From Fulvimarina sp039652615 (lineage in GTDB: Bacteria > Pseudomonadota > Alphaproteobacteria > Rhizobiales > Rhizobiaceae), in the NCBI RefSeq assembly GCF_039652615.1, contig NZ_JBDJAC010000005.1, positions 124,001 to 188,000 of the forward strand: 64,000 nucleotides of DNA, in the 5' to 3' direction. The notes under the pieces are model-generated. The model worked only from the letters and a program-made list of their open reading frames with translations, was not told the DNA's origin and made no database searches. Every line of letters begins with the position of its first letter. Within the stretch, counting starts at the first letter, position 1. The position numbers were made by a program, and so were the translations under genes. Positions 34,046 through 42,346 of this stretch are shown one piece after another.

Positions 34046-34075
34046 GGCGGCGGCTTTCGGGCCGCCGCTTTTTTT
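34046..34075 (+). terminator. Intrinsic terminator after the RMF-like gene
   Basis: GCGGCGGC pairs perfectly with GCCGCCGC around a TTTCGG loop, followed by seven T. Confidence 0.92.
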
Positions 34076-34102
34076 GCGGCTAACGAACCTTGCGCGTATA
34101 CG

Positions 34103-34128
34103 AAAACGGCGCCCCTCTCGGGACGCCG
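34103..34128 (-). terminator. Intrinsic terminator after hsp20
   Basis: On the minus strand CGGCGTCCC pairs with GGGGCGCCG (one mismatch, 4-nt loop), followed by TTTTCG. It lies 29 bases past the hsp20 stop codon. Confidence 0.8.
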
Positions 34129-34156
34129 CGATGAATGTGTGGAGCGAAGCGGACGA

Positions 34157-34624
34157 TCAGGCGGCTTCGGTCTCGATCTTTCTGTCGTTCTGGTTGCCGA
34201 CAGTCGAAATCTCGATCTTGCGCGGCTTCATCTGCTCGGGAATGACGCGCTCGAGTTCGACGTGAAGCAGGCCATTCTTGAGGCTCGCACCGCGGACTTC
34301 GACGTGATCGGCAAGCTGGAAGCGCCGCTCGAAGGCGCGGCCTGCGATGCCGCGATGAAGGTATTCGACTTGGTTGTCGCCTTCGCTCTCGGCCTTCTCG
34401 CCCTTGACCAGTAGAGTGTTCTCACGGGACTCGATGAAGAGTTCGTCCTCGGCAAAGCCGGCCACCGCCATGGTGATGCGATAGTCGTTCTCGCCGGTCC
34501 GTTCGATATTGTAAGGCGGATAGGTCTGGCCGCTTTCCGGCTGCGAGACATTGTCAAGCATCGAAAACAGACGATCGAAGCCGACGGTCGAGCGGTAGAG
34601 CGGACCAAAATCAACGTGACGCAT
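34157..34624 (-). CDS. ibpA: Small heat shock protein, Hsp20 family
   Basis: ATP-independent holdase chaperone of 155 residues. The N-terminal arm (RHVDFGPLYRSTVGFDRLF) is the class A rhizobial sHsp/IbpA type. The alpha-crystallin domain spans about 36-125, with YPPYNIERTGENDYRITMAV, the G-I-A-G-R-A-F-E-R-R-F block and a Leu-rich ASLKNGLLHVEL strand; the tail has no clear Ile-x-Ile and instead ends in a charged stretch. The start ATG at 34624 has AAGGAG upstream, buried in a putative ROSE thermometer hairpin. Confidence 0.95.
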   Translation of the reverse strand: MRHVDFGPLYRSTVGFDRLFSMLDNVSQPESGQTYPPYNIERTGENDYRITMAVAGFAEDELFIESRENTLLVKGEKAESEGDNQVEYLHRGIAGRAFERRFQLADHVEVRGASLKNGLLHVELERVIPEQMKPRKIEISTVGNQNDRKIETEAA

Positions 34625-34732
34625 GGATGTTCTCCTTAAGAAGCAACGGTGTGCGTGAATGTCGAACCGGTTTCAAACGCCCCGAATGGCGACGTTTCCC
34701 GGCCCGTACCCCCTTTTGGCGGGTACAATCAA
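34625..34732 (-). promoter_or_regulatory. Candidate ROSE-type RNA thermometer in the hsp20 leader
   Basis: Read on the minus strand, the last 28 bases before the ATG contain TTGCTTCTTAAGGAG, in which TTGCT can pair with the AAGGAG ribosome site as in rhizobial ROSE elements (short anti-SD with a bulged G). Two further hairpins lie upstream: AAACGTCGCC with GGGCGTTT, and GTACCC with GGGTAC (the latter near 34707-34727). Position, gene and sequence all fit ROSE. Folding was judged by eye. Confidence 0.65.
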
Positions 34733-34734
34733 AA

Positions 34735-34762
34735 GGTGGTTTTTCCGAATTTTCCATTCAAG
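34735..34762 (-). promoter_or_regulatory. Possible RpoH-type promoter of hsp20
   Basis: CTTGAA (34762-34757) fits a sigma-32 -35 box; CCACC about 17 bases downstream is only a weak -10 match and the spacing is long. It is upstream of the presumed thermometer leader, where a heat-shock promoter would be expected. Confidence 0.35.
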
Positions 34763-35341
34763 AGAAAATTCCGTTGGGGAGCTAAAAAATTTTTGCGTTG
34801 ATGCCGTGAAATGCGTTCTCGCCGCGTCGAACCTCTCGCAAGTGGGGTCCGAGGTCCATGTCATCGTTTCGCGATTCCGGGTTTCGACGAGGCTCAAGCA
34901 TCGGGCGCGCTTTGCCGCGGCCTCCAGCTGCGTTGAAGGGTTGCCGAGCAAGTACTCCTCATGAACCGAACCTGAACGATGATGAACGGTTTCGTTCATA
35001 TCGCAATCACTATGTCTTGCGTGTTCGGTGCGAGCGCTTCGACGCGCCCATCGATTTGATATATAAACCTTATAATCGAGCGCGATCTTCTCTTGAGGCC
35101 CGCGAGCGAAGCTGCTCGAAGCGGCACGTTATCGGTCGCAGCGTCCCGTCCCTTCCGCTGTGGCCGCCAGAGCCGGGAGACCCTCGCGGGGCTCCCGGTT
35201 CGCTTCGATCGAGGCTCCGCACCAAGCCATTTCTCTTGGAGACTTTGACGGTTCGGCAGGACCGGCGATAAGGATAAGCGCCGGCCGCCCCGCGCCGATA
35301 CTCAAAGTCAGCTGAGCCGCCCTTTGCCCGGAACTTCTTCG
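34763..35341. other. Long intergenic region, hsp20 to lipase-like gene
   Basis: About 580 bases. Open frames on both strands (34673-34999 minus; 34858-35271 plus) show no recognisable features. There is an AT-rich patch around 35050-35080 (TATATAAACCTTATAAT) and a hairpin at 35173-35198 (CCGGGAG / CTCCCGG). No tRNA or known RNA is seen. It may hold an unannotated small RNA or divergent promoters. Confidence 0.4.
35173..35198. repeat. Hairpin in the long intergenic region
   Basis: CCGGGAG and CTCCCGG enclose a 12-nt loop that can itself pair (CCC/GGG). No T-run follows. Role unknown. Confidence 0.5.
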
Positions 35342-36487
35342 ATGACGGTACACAAGACGCCCGACGGTTTTGTCGAGATCGAGGGCAATCCGGCCCCGCC
35401 CAATCTCGTCGCCAAGCTCGTGACCACGGCGGACGGCACCGAGCTGAGATGCGCCATCTCCAAGCCGGACGCCGGCAATCGCGGCACGATTCTCCTGCTG
35501 CAGGGCCGCAACGAGACGGTCGAGAAGTATTTCGAGACCATGGCCGACCTCAACGCGCGCGGTTTCACGGTCGCAACCTTCGACTGGCGCGGCCAGGGCG
35601 CCTCGGCGTCTCGCCCCTTAAAGCCAGGCCAGAAGGCATCCGAACCGCGAAAGTCGGGGCGACGGCTCGGCCATGTTCGCCGGATGAAGGGCTATCGCAT
35701 GGACCTGGAATGCGTGGTGAAGAACCTCCTCCTGCCGGACTGCCGGCCGCCCTATTCCGTCATCGCCCATTCCATGGGTGGCCTCGTCGCCCTCGTCGCT
35801 GCAGACGAATTGGCAAACCGCATCGAGCGCATGGTCCTGACGGCGCCACTCGTTGCCCTGCCCGAAAGCCGAATCCCAGCCGCTCTTGTTTCAGGCGTTG
35901 CCTGGATCGCGCGCCTGATCGGATTCGGCCGTGTCCCGGTGAAGATCGGCGCGCTTCCGGGGGCGGTCGGCACGCCTGCGGAGAACCCCCTGACGAGCGA
36001 CCCGCGACGCTTCGAGCGCAACAAGCGACTGGCGACGACCTATCCCGGCCTCTTCCTCAGTGCGCCGACCTTCGGCTGGGTGGCCAGTGTGACCGGTGCG
36101 ATGAGACGGCTCGACCGGTCGACGGTGATCGCCCGTCAATCCATCCCGACCCTCTTCATTTGTGCCGGCGCTGATCGCGTGGTCTCGACCCGTGCCGCCG
36201 AAAGACTGGCCTGGCGGATGCGGACAGCCTCCAGTCTCACGGTCCCGCAAGCCCGGCACGAACTTCTGCAGGAGAAAGATCGCTATCGCGAACCTCTTCT
36301 GGCAGCCATCGAGACCTTTCTCAGCGAGGCGATGCCCGAAATCGCCGGCAAGAGCCACGCTGAAGGGAAAGCGGACGGGGCGCGCGCTGAGGATCCGCAA
36401 ACGAAGCCGGCAACCGGCCCGACGCTTGTCGATCTGCCGGACCGGGCCGGCGACAAGGTCGAGGCACAGCCGGAAACCGCAGGATGA
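35342..36487 (+). CDS. pldB: Alpha/beta hydrolase, lysophospholipase/monoglyceride lipase type
   Basis: Serine hydrolase of 381 residues from ATG 35342. The catalytic triad is visible: Ser144 in VIAHSMGGLVAL, Asp278 in ICAGADRVVS and His306 in PQARHELLQE. The oxyanion/early block TFDWRGQGASASRP is the usual PldB/monoglyceride lipase signature. A C-terminal tail of about 50 charged residues (from 335) is not part of the fold. There is no obvious signal peptide. The gene symbol is used for the family; the substrate is not shown by the sequence. It converges on the Tad cluster, separated by a palindromic repeat. Confidence 0.82.
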   Translation: MTVHKTPDGFVEIEGNPAPPNLVAKLVTTADGTELRCAISKPDAGNRGTILLLQGRNETVEKYFETMADLNARGFTVATFDWRGQGASASRPLKPGQKASEPRKSGRRLGHVRRMKGYRMDLECVVKNLLLPDCRPPYSVIAHSMGGLVALVAADELANRIERMVLTAPLVALPESRIPAALVSGVAWIARLIGFGRVPVKIGALPGAVGTPAENPLTSDPRRFERNKRLATTYPGLFLSAPTFGWVASVTGAMRRLDRSTVIARQSIPTLFICAGADRVVSTRAAERLAWRMRTASSLTVPQARHELLQEKDRYREPLLAAIETFLSEAMPEIAGKSHAEGKADGARAEDPQTKPATGPTLVDLPDRAGDKVEAQPETAG

Positions 36488-36516
36488 TCGCGCGTCGTTC
36501 AGGCAGAATTGGACCA

Positions 36517-36606
36517 GCGAACCTTTGAAACCAACGCTTTCACGAGGCTGCTTATATTGCCGGACGAATGAATTGACCCGTGGATCAATTCGCTTGTCCG
36601 GCGATC
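36517..36606 (+). repeat. Intergenic palindromic repeat, copy B
   Basis: Begins GCGAACCTTTGAAACC like copy A, then continues to a strong hairpin (36559-36602) in which GCCGGACGAATGAATTGA pairs with TCAATTCGCTTGTCCGGC with two mismatches. The end CTTGTCCGGCGAT matches copy A. It reaches to within a few bases of the tadC stop codon and may act as a transcript-end structure for both the lipase gene and the tad operon. Confidence 0.82.
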
Positions 36607-36607
36607 T

Positions 36608-37597
36608 TTACTGCATCTGATCCATGATGCTGATTCCCGCAGGCGCAAGGATGATCGCAATGAGCACGGGCAGGAAGAAGACGATCATCGGCACGGTGAG
36701 CTTCGGCGGCAATGCGGCCGCCTTCTTTTCCGCAGCGTTCATTCGAAGATCGCGGTTTTCCTGAGCCATCACGCGAAGCGCGGCGCCGACCGGGGTGCCG
36801 TAGCGCTCGGCCTGCGTCAGCGCGGTCATCGTGGCACGCACACCCTCGAGATCGGTGCGGATCATGAGATTGTCGTATGCGGTGCGGCGCTCGGGCAGAT
36901 AGGATAGCTCGGCGCAGGTCAGCACGAGTTCTTCTGCGAGAGGCACGGATTGGATCCCGATCTCTTCCGCGACCTTCTTGAAGGACGCTTCGATGGATTT
37001 GCCGGACTCCACGCAAATGAGAAGGAGATCGAGCGCATCGGGCCATGCCCGCTGTATCGAAAGCTGGCGCTTGGCTGCCATGTTGCGAATATAGACGACC
37101 GGCAGCACGAAACCGACATAAGCCGCACCCAGACAGGCAACGGTCTTCACCATGACCGGCTGCCCCGACAGAAAGCCGAGACCGCCAACGTAAAGCGTTG
37201 CCAGGATCAACAGAACCAAGGCCAACGCGATCCGCAGAAACAGGAACATGGTCAGATGGCGCTGGCTGCGAAAGCCCGCGACCCGAAGCGTGGCCATCGT
37301 CGCTTCGTCCACGAGCGCTTTCCTCAGGTTGAGCGACTCGACGACTTTGGCCGCAAAGCCCTTCTGCTCGACCTGGCGCAGGCTCTGCTTTCCTGACTTC
37401 TGGCGCCCGAGCTTCGCGCGCTCGCGTGCTCGCATCTCGTCGCGCTCGATCGCGACCGATTTCATGCGACCCTGCAATCTTTGACGCGACATCTGCGGAA
37501 GAACGACAGCGAGAACGCTGACAAAGACGGCGCACGCCAGAACCACGCTGAAGAAGACTTCCGGCCTGATACCCAGTAATGCGAACACATTTTGCAT
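36608..37597 (-). CDS. tadC: Tad pilus assembly protein TadC
   Basis: Inner-membrane platform protein of the Tad (Flp pilus) machine, T2SS-F family, 329 residues. A TM near the N-terminus (SVVLACAVFVSVLAVV), a middle pair of TMs (LALVLLILATLYVGGLG, VACLGAAYVGFVLPVV) and the conserved T2SSF domain (about 165-300) ending in a C-terminal TM (VPMIVFFLPVLIAIILAPAG). It works with TadB and the CpaF ATPase. The last gene of the visible cluster; its stop abuts palindromic repeat B. Confidence 0.92.
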   Translation of the reverse strand: MQNVFALLGIRPEVFFSVVLACAVFVSVLAVVLPQMSRQRLQGRMKSVAIERDEMRARERAKLGRQKSGKQSLRQVEQKGFAAKVVESLNLRKALVDEATMATLRVAGFRSQRHLTMFLFLRIALALVLLILATLYVGGLGFLSGQPVMVKTVACLGAAYVGFVLPVVYIRNMAAKRQLSIQRAWPDALDLLLICVESGKSIEASFKKVAEEIGIQSVPLAEELVLTCAELSYLPERRTAYDNLMIRTDLEGVRATMTALTQAERYGTPVGAALRVMAQENRDLRMNAAEKKAAALPPKLTVPMIVFFLPVLIAIILAPAGISIMDQMQ

Positions 37598-37660
37598 CGA
37601 GATCAGCTCTTTCAGGTCACGTAATGGCGGACAATCATCCCCAACGAAGCGGCTGCCGGC

Positions 37661-38668
37661 TCAGATATCGAAGTTGATCATCTTCTTCATGATGATGATG
37701 CCGATCAGCATCCAGACCACAGCTCCGATGAGCACCATGTTTCCACGCGGATCGTTAAAAAGGACGCTCATGTAATCGGGAGCGGTGACATAGATCATGC
37801 CGCCGACGAAGATCGGAATGGAACCGATGATGCCCGCCGATGCCTTGGCCTCCATCGAGACGGCCTGAATCTTTTGCCGCATCTTCTTGCGCTCGCGCAA
37901 AACCTTCGAGAGGTTTCCGAGCGCTTCCGACAGATTGCCACCGGCCTGGGACTGAATCGCGATGACGATGGCGAAGAAATTCGTCTCAGGCAGCGGCACC
38001 TGTTTGTAGAGACGATCGCAAGCGTCGGAGAGCGTGACGCCCATCTGCTGAGCCTCGACGATCTTACGGAATTCCCCGGCGACCGGCTCCGGGACATCGC
38101 TGACGACGGTGCGGAGCGTATCGTTGAGCGGCAGACCCGCCTTGACGCCGCGCACGATGAGATCGATCGCGGTCGGAAAGCTGTTCGAAAAGCTGTTGAT
38201 CCGCTTCTTTCTGCGGTTCGCCAGAAAAAAACGGGGCAATCCGAGCCCGAAGACCACGGCGATACCGGCTGCGGCGAGAAGGGGCAGCGCAAGGATGAGC
38301 GACACGAGAAAAGCGACGAATGCGAGGCCCGCCGAGGCAATGTAGAACTGCTTGAGCGTGATTTTCAGCCCGGCCTGATTGATCCGCTGCTGGATTGTCG
38401 GTTTCGAGGAGACACCGCCCCGTTCCTTGGCGCGAACTTCGAGTTCCTTCAGATTGCTTTGCAGTGCGCGCCGACGCTTGGCTTGCTCCTGAACCCGGTC
38501 CTTCGCCTCGCTCGCGCGTGTCCGGTCTGCTTCGTCGCGCGAGAATGTGGTCTTTCGCGCGGCCACGCGCTTCGATGCCGCGAGCTTTGGCTGCATGAGC
38601 GCGAAAGCGACGCCGGCGGCCGCAACGGTCGACAGGACCACGAACAGGATCATGGCGAGCGGCGTCAT
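37661..38668 (-). CDS. tadB: Tad pilus assembly protein TadB
   Basis: Inner-membrane T2SS-F family partner of TadC, 335 residues. A N-terminal TM (AMILFVVLSTVAAAGVAFAL), two TMs around 115-155 and a C-terminal TM (MVLIGAVVWMLIGIIIM); the conserved F domain lies between with AIDLIVRGVKAGLPL and the QAGGNLSEALGNLSKVLRER block. Its ATG overlaps the cpaF stop as TGATG, so translation is coupled. Confidence 0.93.
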   Translation of the reverse strand: MTPLAMILFVVLSTVAAAGVAFALMQPKLAASKRVAARKTTFSRDEADRTRASEAKDRVQEQAKRRRALQSNLKELEVRAKERGGVSSKPTIQQRINQAGLKITLKQFYIASAGLAFVAFLVSLILALPLLAAAGIAVVFGLGLPRFFLANRRKKRINSFSNSFPTAIDLIVRGVKAGLPLNDTLRTVVSDVPEPVAGEFRKIVEAQQMGVTLSDACDRLYKQVPLPETNFFAIVIAIQSQAGGNLSEALGNLSKVLRERKKMRQKIQAVSMEAKASAGIIGSIPIFVGGMIYVTAPDYMSVLFNDPRGNMVLIGAVVWMLIGIIIMKKMINFDI

Positions 38669-40173
38669 CAGAAGCGAGCCTCATCGTTTTCCGGGCTGCT
38701 TGCGTCAATGGCGGCGGCCAGCCGCTTTTCCTCGCCGTAATAGCGCGCCTTGTCCCAGAATTTCGGTCGCCCGATGCCGGTCGAGCGATGCTTTCCGATG
38801 AGCCGTCCGGACGCGTCCTCGCCCTCGATATCGTAGACGAACAGATCCTGAGTCGTGATGACGTCGCCTTCCATACCCACCACCTCGGTGATGTGGGTGA
38901 TGCGGCGAGACCCATCGCGCAGGCGGGCCGCCTGGACGATGATATCCACGGAGCCGCAGACGATCTCCTTCACCGTCTTGGACGGCAGCGAATAGCCGCC
39001 CATGGCGATCATCGACTCAATACGGTTGAGGCACTCTCTCGGAGAGTTTGCGTGGATCGTTCCCATCGAGCCGTCGTGACCGGTGTTCATCGCCTGGAGA
39101 AGATCGAAAACCTCCGGTCCGCGCACCTCGCCGACCACGATACGTTCAGGGCGCATACGCAGGCAGTTCTTCACGAGGTCGCGCATGGTGATGGCGCCCT
39201 CGCCCTCGATATTCGGCGGACGGGTTTCCAGCCGGACCACATGGGGCTGCTGGAGCTGGAGCTCCGCCGAATCCTCACAGGTGACGATGCGCTCATGCGT
39301 ATCGATATAATGGGTCAGACAGTTGAGAAGCGTGGTCTTGCCGGAACCGGTACCGCCCGAGATGATCACGTTGCAGCGGACGCGCCCGATGATCTGGAGG
39401 ATCTGCGCGCCTTCCGGTGTAATCGAGCCGAATTTGACGAGCTGATCGAGGGTCAGCTTGTCTTTCTTGAACTTACGAATGGTCAGAGCGGCACCATCGA
39501 GTGCCAGCGGAGGCGCGATGACGTTGACGCGCGATCCATCCGGCAGGCGCGCGTCGCAGATGGGAGAGGTTTCGTCGACGCGGCGCCCGACCTGACTGAC
39601 AATACGCTGGCAAATATTCAACAGCTGCTGGTTGTCGCGAAACCTGACATTCGTTTCGATTGTCTTGCCATCGACTTCAATGAAGGTCTGCTTTGCGCCA
39701 TTGACCATGATATCGGCGATGTCGTCGCGCATCAGCAGCGGTTCGAGCGGACCGTAACCCAGCACGTCGTTGCAGATGTCGGCGAGCAGATCCTCCTGCT
39801 CGGCAATGGTCATCGCATAGTTTTTGATGGCGATGATGTCGTTGACGATATCGCGGATCTCTTCGCGCGCCGTCTCGTTATCCATGCCGGCAAGTTGGGC
39901 GAGTTCGATCGTATCGATCAGCGCGGCAAAAACTTGGCTTTTGCGCTCATAGAACGTGTCGTCCCGCTTGCCGGCAGCGCGAGAGCCTCCGGCTGTCTTT
40001 GCGGACGCTGGCTCCGGTGCAGCCGCTGTCTCACGTGGACGGCTTTCGCTCGCCGCGCGGCGCGCAGGCTCGGAGACCGGTGGCGCGCTCGGCTTCGGCG
40101 CTTCGCTGATCGCGCGTTCCTTCACGGCCGCACCGCCGGGCGAAGAGCTCTGATGGGTGCGCTTACCGAACAT
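38668..40173 (-). CDS. cpaF: Tad pilus ATPase CpaF/TadA
   Basis: Cytoplasmic secretion ATPase driving Flp pilus assembly. 501 residues; the first 85 are low-complexity (Pro/Ala/Arg-rich) and variable. The core T2SS-E domain carries Walker A GGTGSGKTT at about 275, the Asp box (VTCEDSAELQLQQPHVVRLE), Walker B (RPERIVVGEVRGPEVFDLLQAMNTGHDG) and the His box in the last block (STIHANS-like GTIHANSPRECL). Upstream cpaE is 190 bases away; tadB overlaps the stop. Confidence 0.95.
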   Translation of the reverse strand: MFGKRTHQSSSPGGAAVKERAISEAPKPSAPPVSEPARRAASESRPRETAAAPEPASAKTAGGSRAAGKRDDTFYERKSQVFAALIDTIELAQLAGMDNETAREEIRDIVNDIIAIKNYAMTIAEQEDLLADICNDVLGYGPLEPLLMRDDIADIMVNGAKQTFIEVDGKTIETNVRFRDNQQLLNICQRIVSQVGRRVDETSPICDARLPDGSRVNVIAPPLALDGAALTIRKFKKDKLTLDQLVKFGSITPEGAQILQIIGRVRCNVIISGGTGSGKTTLLNCLTHYIDTHERIVTCEDSAELQLQQPHVVRLETRPPNIEGEGAITMRDLVKNCLRMRPERIVVGEVRGPEVFDLLQAMNTGHDGSMGTIHANSPRECLNRIESMIAMGGYSLPSKTVKEIVCGSVDIIVQAARLRDGSRRITHITEVVGMEGDVITTQDLFVYDIEGEDASGRLIGKHRSTGIGRPKFWDKARYYGEEKRLAAAIDASSPENDEARF

Positions 40174-40364
40174 TCAACCTCTCCAGATGTTGTCTATCGC
40201 GCCCCGTCTCGAGGGTTTCGATACGATGGCCGGCGGGTCCAGCCAGTCTCTGCGTATCAAGGCCCCAGGCGGCGCAGACGCGTCTTTCAAGTCCGCGACC
40301 GCGAAGCGATCACACGGATTTCCTATCAGCATGATCACGCGGTCGCGGACGGCGAGAGCGGTGA

Positions 40365-41642
40365 TCAAGCAGCCGATTTGCGCAGACCGAGACGATCGAG
40401 CAGGGTCGGCTTCTTTACAGTTTTGGCGATGCCCCGGCCTGTGAGTTGATGGGCCAGGTCATCGAACAGTTTTGCAGCCTCGTGCTTGGGCGTGTTCTGG
40501 CGGATCATCAGGCCGGCATTTGCCGCCTCGCCGAAGAGCTCCGGATCGAAGCTGAGAATGATCGAGGGCTGAAGGTTCAGCGGCTCGCAGAATTCCTCGA
40601 TCGAGATCTCGGGCTTCTTGGGGACGCCGACCTGGTTCATGACAAGGATCGGCGGTCCATCATTGGGTCTCAGCTTTATCAGTGTTTCGACAAGGTTCTT
40701 CGCGTTGCGCAGATTGGCAAGGTCTGGCGATGCGGTCACGACGACCTGATCCACCTCGGACAGGACCAGCCGCGTCCAGTCCGTCCACACATGGGGCATG
40801 TCTAGAGCGACGATCGGGGCTGTCCGCTGGGCTGTCTCGATGAGGATGCGGTAGGCCTCGAGATCGAATTCATAGGTCCGGTCGACAAGGGATGGCGCGG
40901 CCAGCAGCGAGAGGTGCTCGCCACATTTGGACAGGAGGCGATCGAGCAGTGTCTCGTCCATCTCCTGATAGGACGCCAGCGCCTCGAAAATGCCCTGGGG
41001 AGGGTCGCGGTCGAAATCGATATTCGCGGTGCCGAAGGCAAGATCGCAATCGGCGAGGATCGATTCGGTTTCGAAGAGCTGGGAAATCGACCAGACGACA
41101 TTGTGCGCAACCGTCGAAGAACCGACACCGCCACGCGCGCCGAGAAAGGCGATAGAACGGCCGAGCGGTTCGGCGTTCGCCGCGGTGAAGATATCCGCGA
41201 TCGCACCGAGGATGTCGGCCATCGAGATCGGCGCAACGAGATATTCGGAAATCCCGCAGCGCATCAGCTCGCGGTAGAGGTAGACGTCGTTGTAATGCCC
41301 GATGACGACGACCTTCGAGCCCGGATCGCAGACGTCGGCTAGCGTATCAAGCGCCTTCATCAGCTCGACGGGACCCATCCGCGTTTCAAGGATGACGAGA
41401 TTGGGGGTCGGCGAGGATGAAAAGTGGTCGATCGCCGCGCGATGGCCACCCATATTGACCTTGAAGTTGGCCTTGGCGACGCGCCGATCCGCTGCCGCGC
41501 TTTGAAGGGTGCTGAAAACGCCATCGCTCTCGCAGAACGCCTGGATCGACACCCGTGGAATCGGCCGGACATTCTCCACGACCTCGCCGCCCTCGTACCC
41601 CTCGGAAAGTTCGGCGCCACTGCTGTCGGAACGGTTTACCAT
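40365..41642 (-). CDS. cpaE: Pilus assembly protein CpaE/TadZ
   Basis: Localisation ATPase of the Tad system, 425 residues. An N-terminal receiver-like domain (about 30-150; LVILETRMGPVELMKAL lacks a normal receiver layout) is followed by a MinD/ParA-type domain with the variant P-loop GARGGVGSSTVAHN at about 162-175, in which the usual second Lys is replaced by Ser as is normal for CpaE. Downstream marks include DLAFGTANID. Its start overlaps the cpaD stop by seven bases (ATGGTAA). Confidence 0.93.
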   Translation of the reverse strand: MVNRSDSSGAELSEGYEGGEVVENVRPIPRVSIQAFCESDGVFSTLQSAAADRRVAKANFKVNMGGHRAAIDHFSSSPTPNLVILETRMGPVELMKALDTLADVCDPGSKVVVIGHYNDVYLYRELMRCGISEYLVAPISMADILGAIADIFTAANAEPLGRSIAFLGARGGVGSSTVAHNVVWSISQLFETESILADCDLAFGTANIDFDRDPPQGIFEALASYQEMDETLLDRLLSKCGEHLSLLAAPSLVDRTYEFDLEAYRILIETAQRTAPIVALDMPHVWTDWTRLVLSEVDQVVVTASPDLANLRNAKNLVETLIKLRPNDGPPILVMNQVGVPKKPEISIEEFCEPLNLQPSIILSFDPELFGEAANAGLMIRQNTPKHEAAKLFDDLAHQLTGRGIAKTVKKPTLLDRLGLRKSAA

Positions 41643-42328
41643 TGGTAGTCGCTCTCCATCTCGGGCTGCGCGGACGTGAAGCGTTCGCCCTTGCGATAAT
41701 TCTCGATCACCCGATCGCGGCGCTCGCCATCGACAGGCCCCATTCCACGAGGCGAAAGAAGGTCGCGGGGATCGGCGATCTGGGCGGCAAGGTTTTGCTG
41801 GGTGGCGCAGCCAAAATTCGCGTAGTTCTTGTTCTCATGGGTGTCGCCGAGATCCTCCGGCCAACGGCCGCAGGGCCCCGTCTGGGCAACCAGCGTGGAA
41901 TAGACGAGGCGTACGGGCGTCGGCCGCAGGGCATCGTGGGCAGAATAGCTCTGAAGAACGATCCGCCCGCGCGAGACGCCGGCCTTCACCAAGGTGCGGG
42001 TCACCGCGTGAGCAATGCTTGTCGCGGCCGCCGCATTGCGGGAGCCATAGGGAACCAGAACGGTCATCGTGTCGGCGCCGGAGCGACGGAAGCGACTGGC
42101 GAAGTCCTGAACGCGCCCGCTATCGGAAATCGCCAATTCGCGGTCCGAGGAGACGACGGGAATGTCGAGCGCCTCGTCGGCCTCCGACACCACGATCGGA
42201 TGACGCGTTCGATAGTCGTCCGGGATCGAACCCACTTCGATATGATGGACATTGCCGCAGGCGCTGAGGGCCAGGGCGATACCGATGACGGAGACTTTGG
42301 CCAAAGGCCGGATGATGGAATGCATCAT
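41636..42328 (-). CDS. cpaD: Pilus assembly lipoprotein CpaD
   Basis: Outer-membrane or periplasmic lipoprotein of the Tad pilus, 230 residues. The signal peptide ends in lipobox LSAC (Cys24). The body carries the CpaD pattern: DYRTRHPIVVSEADEALDIPV, then RSGADTMTVLVPYGSRN with an OmpA-like feel, and NFGCATQQNLAAQIADPRDLL near the end. It lies 18 bases after cpaC and overlaps cpaE, indicating one operon. Confidence 0.92.
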   Translation of the reverse strand: MMHSIIRPLAKVSVIGIALALSACGNVHHIEVGSIPDDYRTRHPIVVSEADEALDIPVVSSDRELAISDSGRVQDFASRFRRSGADTMTVLVPYGSRNAAAATSIAHAVTRTLVKAGVSRGRIVLQSYSAHDALRPTPVRLVYSTLVAQTGPCGRWPEDLGDTHENKNYANFGCATQQNLAAQIADPRDLLSPRGMGPVDGERRDRVIENYRKGERFTSAQPEMESDYQW

Positions 42329-42346
42329 GATGTTCAGATCTCCGGC

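Noticed and set aside
34858..35271. Possible gene in the long intergenic region
   Set aside because: No ribosome site, family match or codon pattern; left as intergenic.
38788..40449. Open frame opposite cpaF
   Set aside because: Antisense to a conserved ATPase; no recognisable domain.
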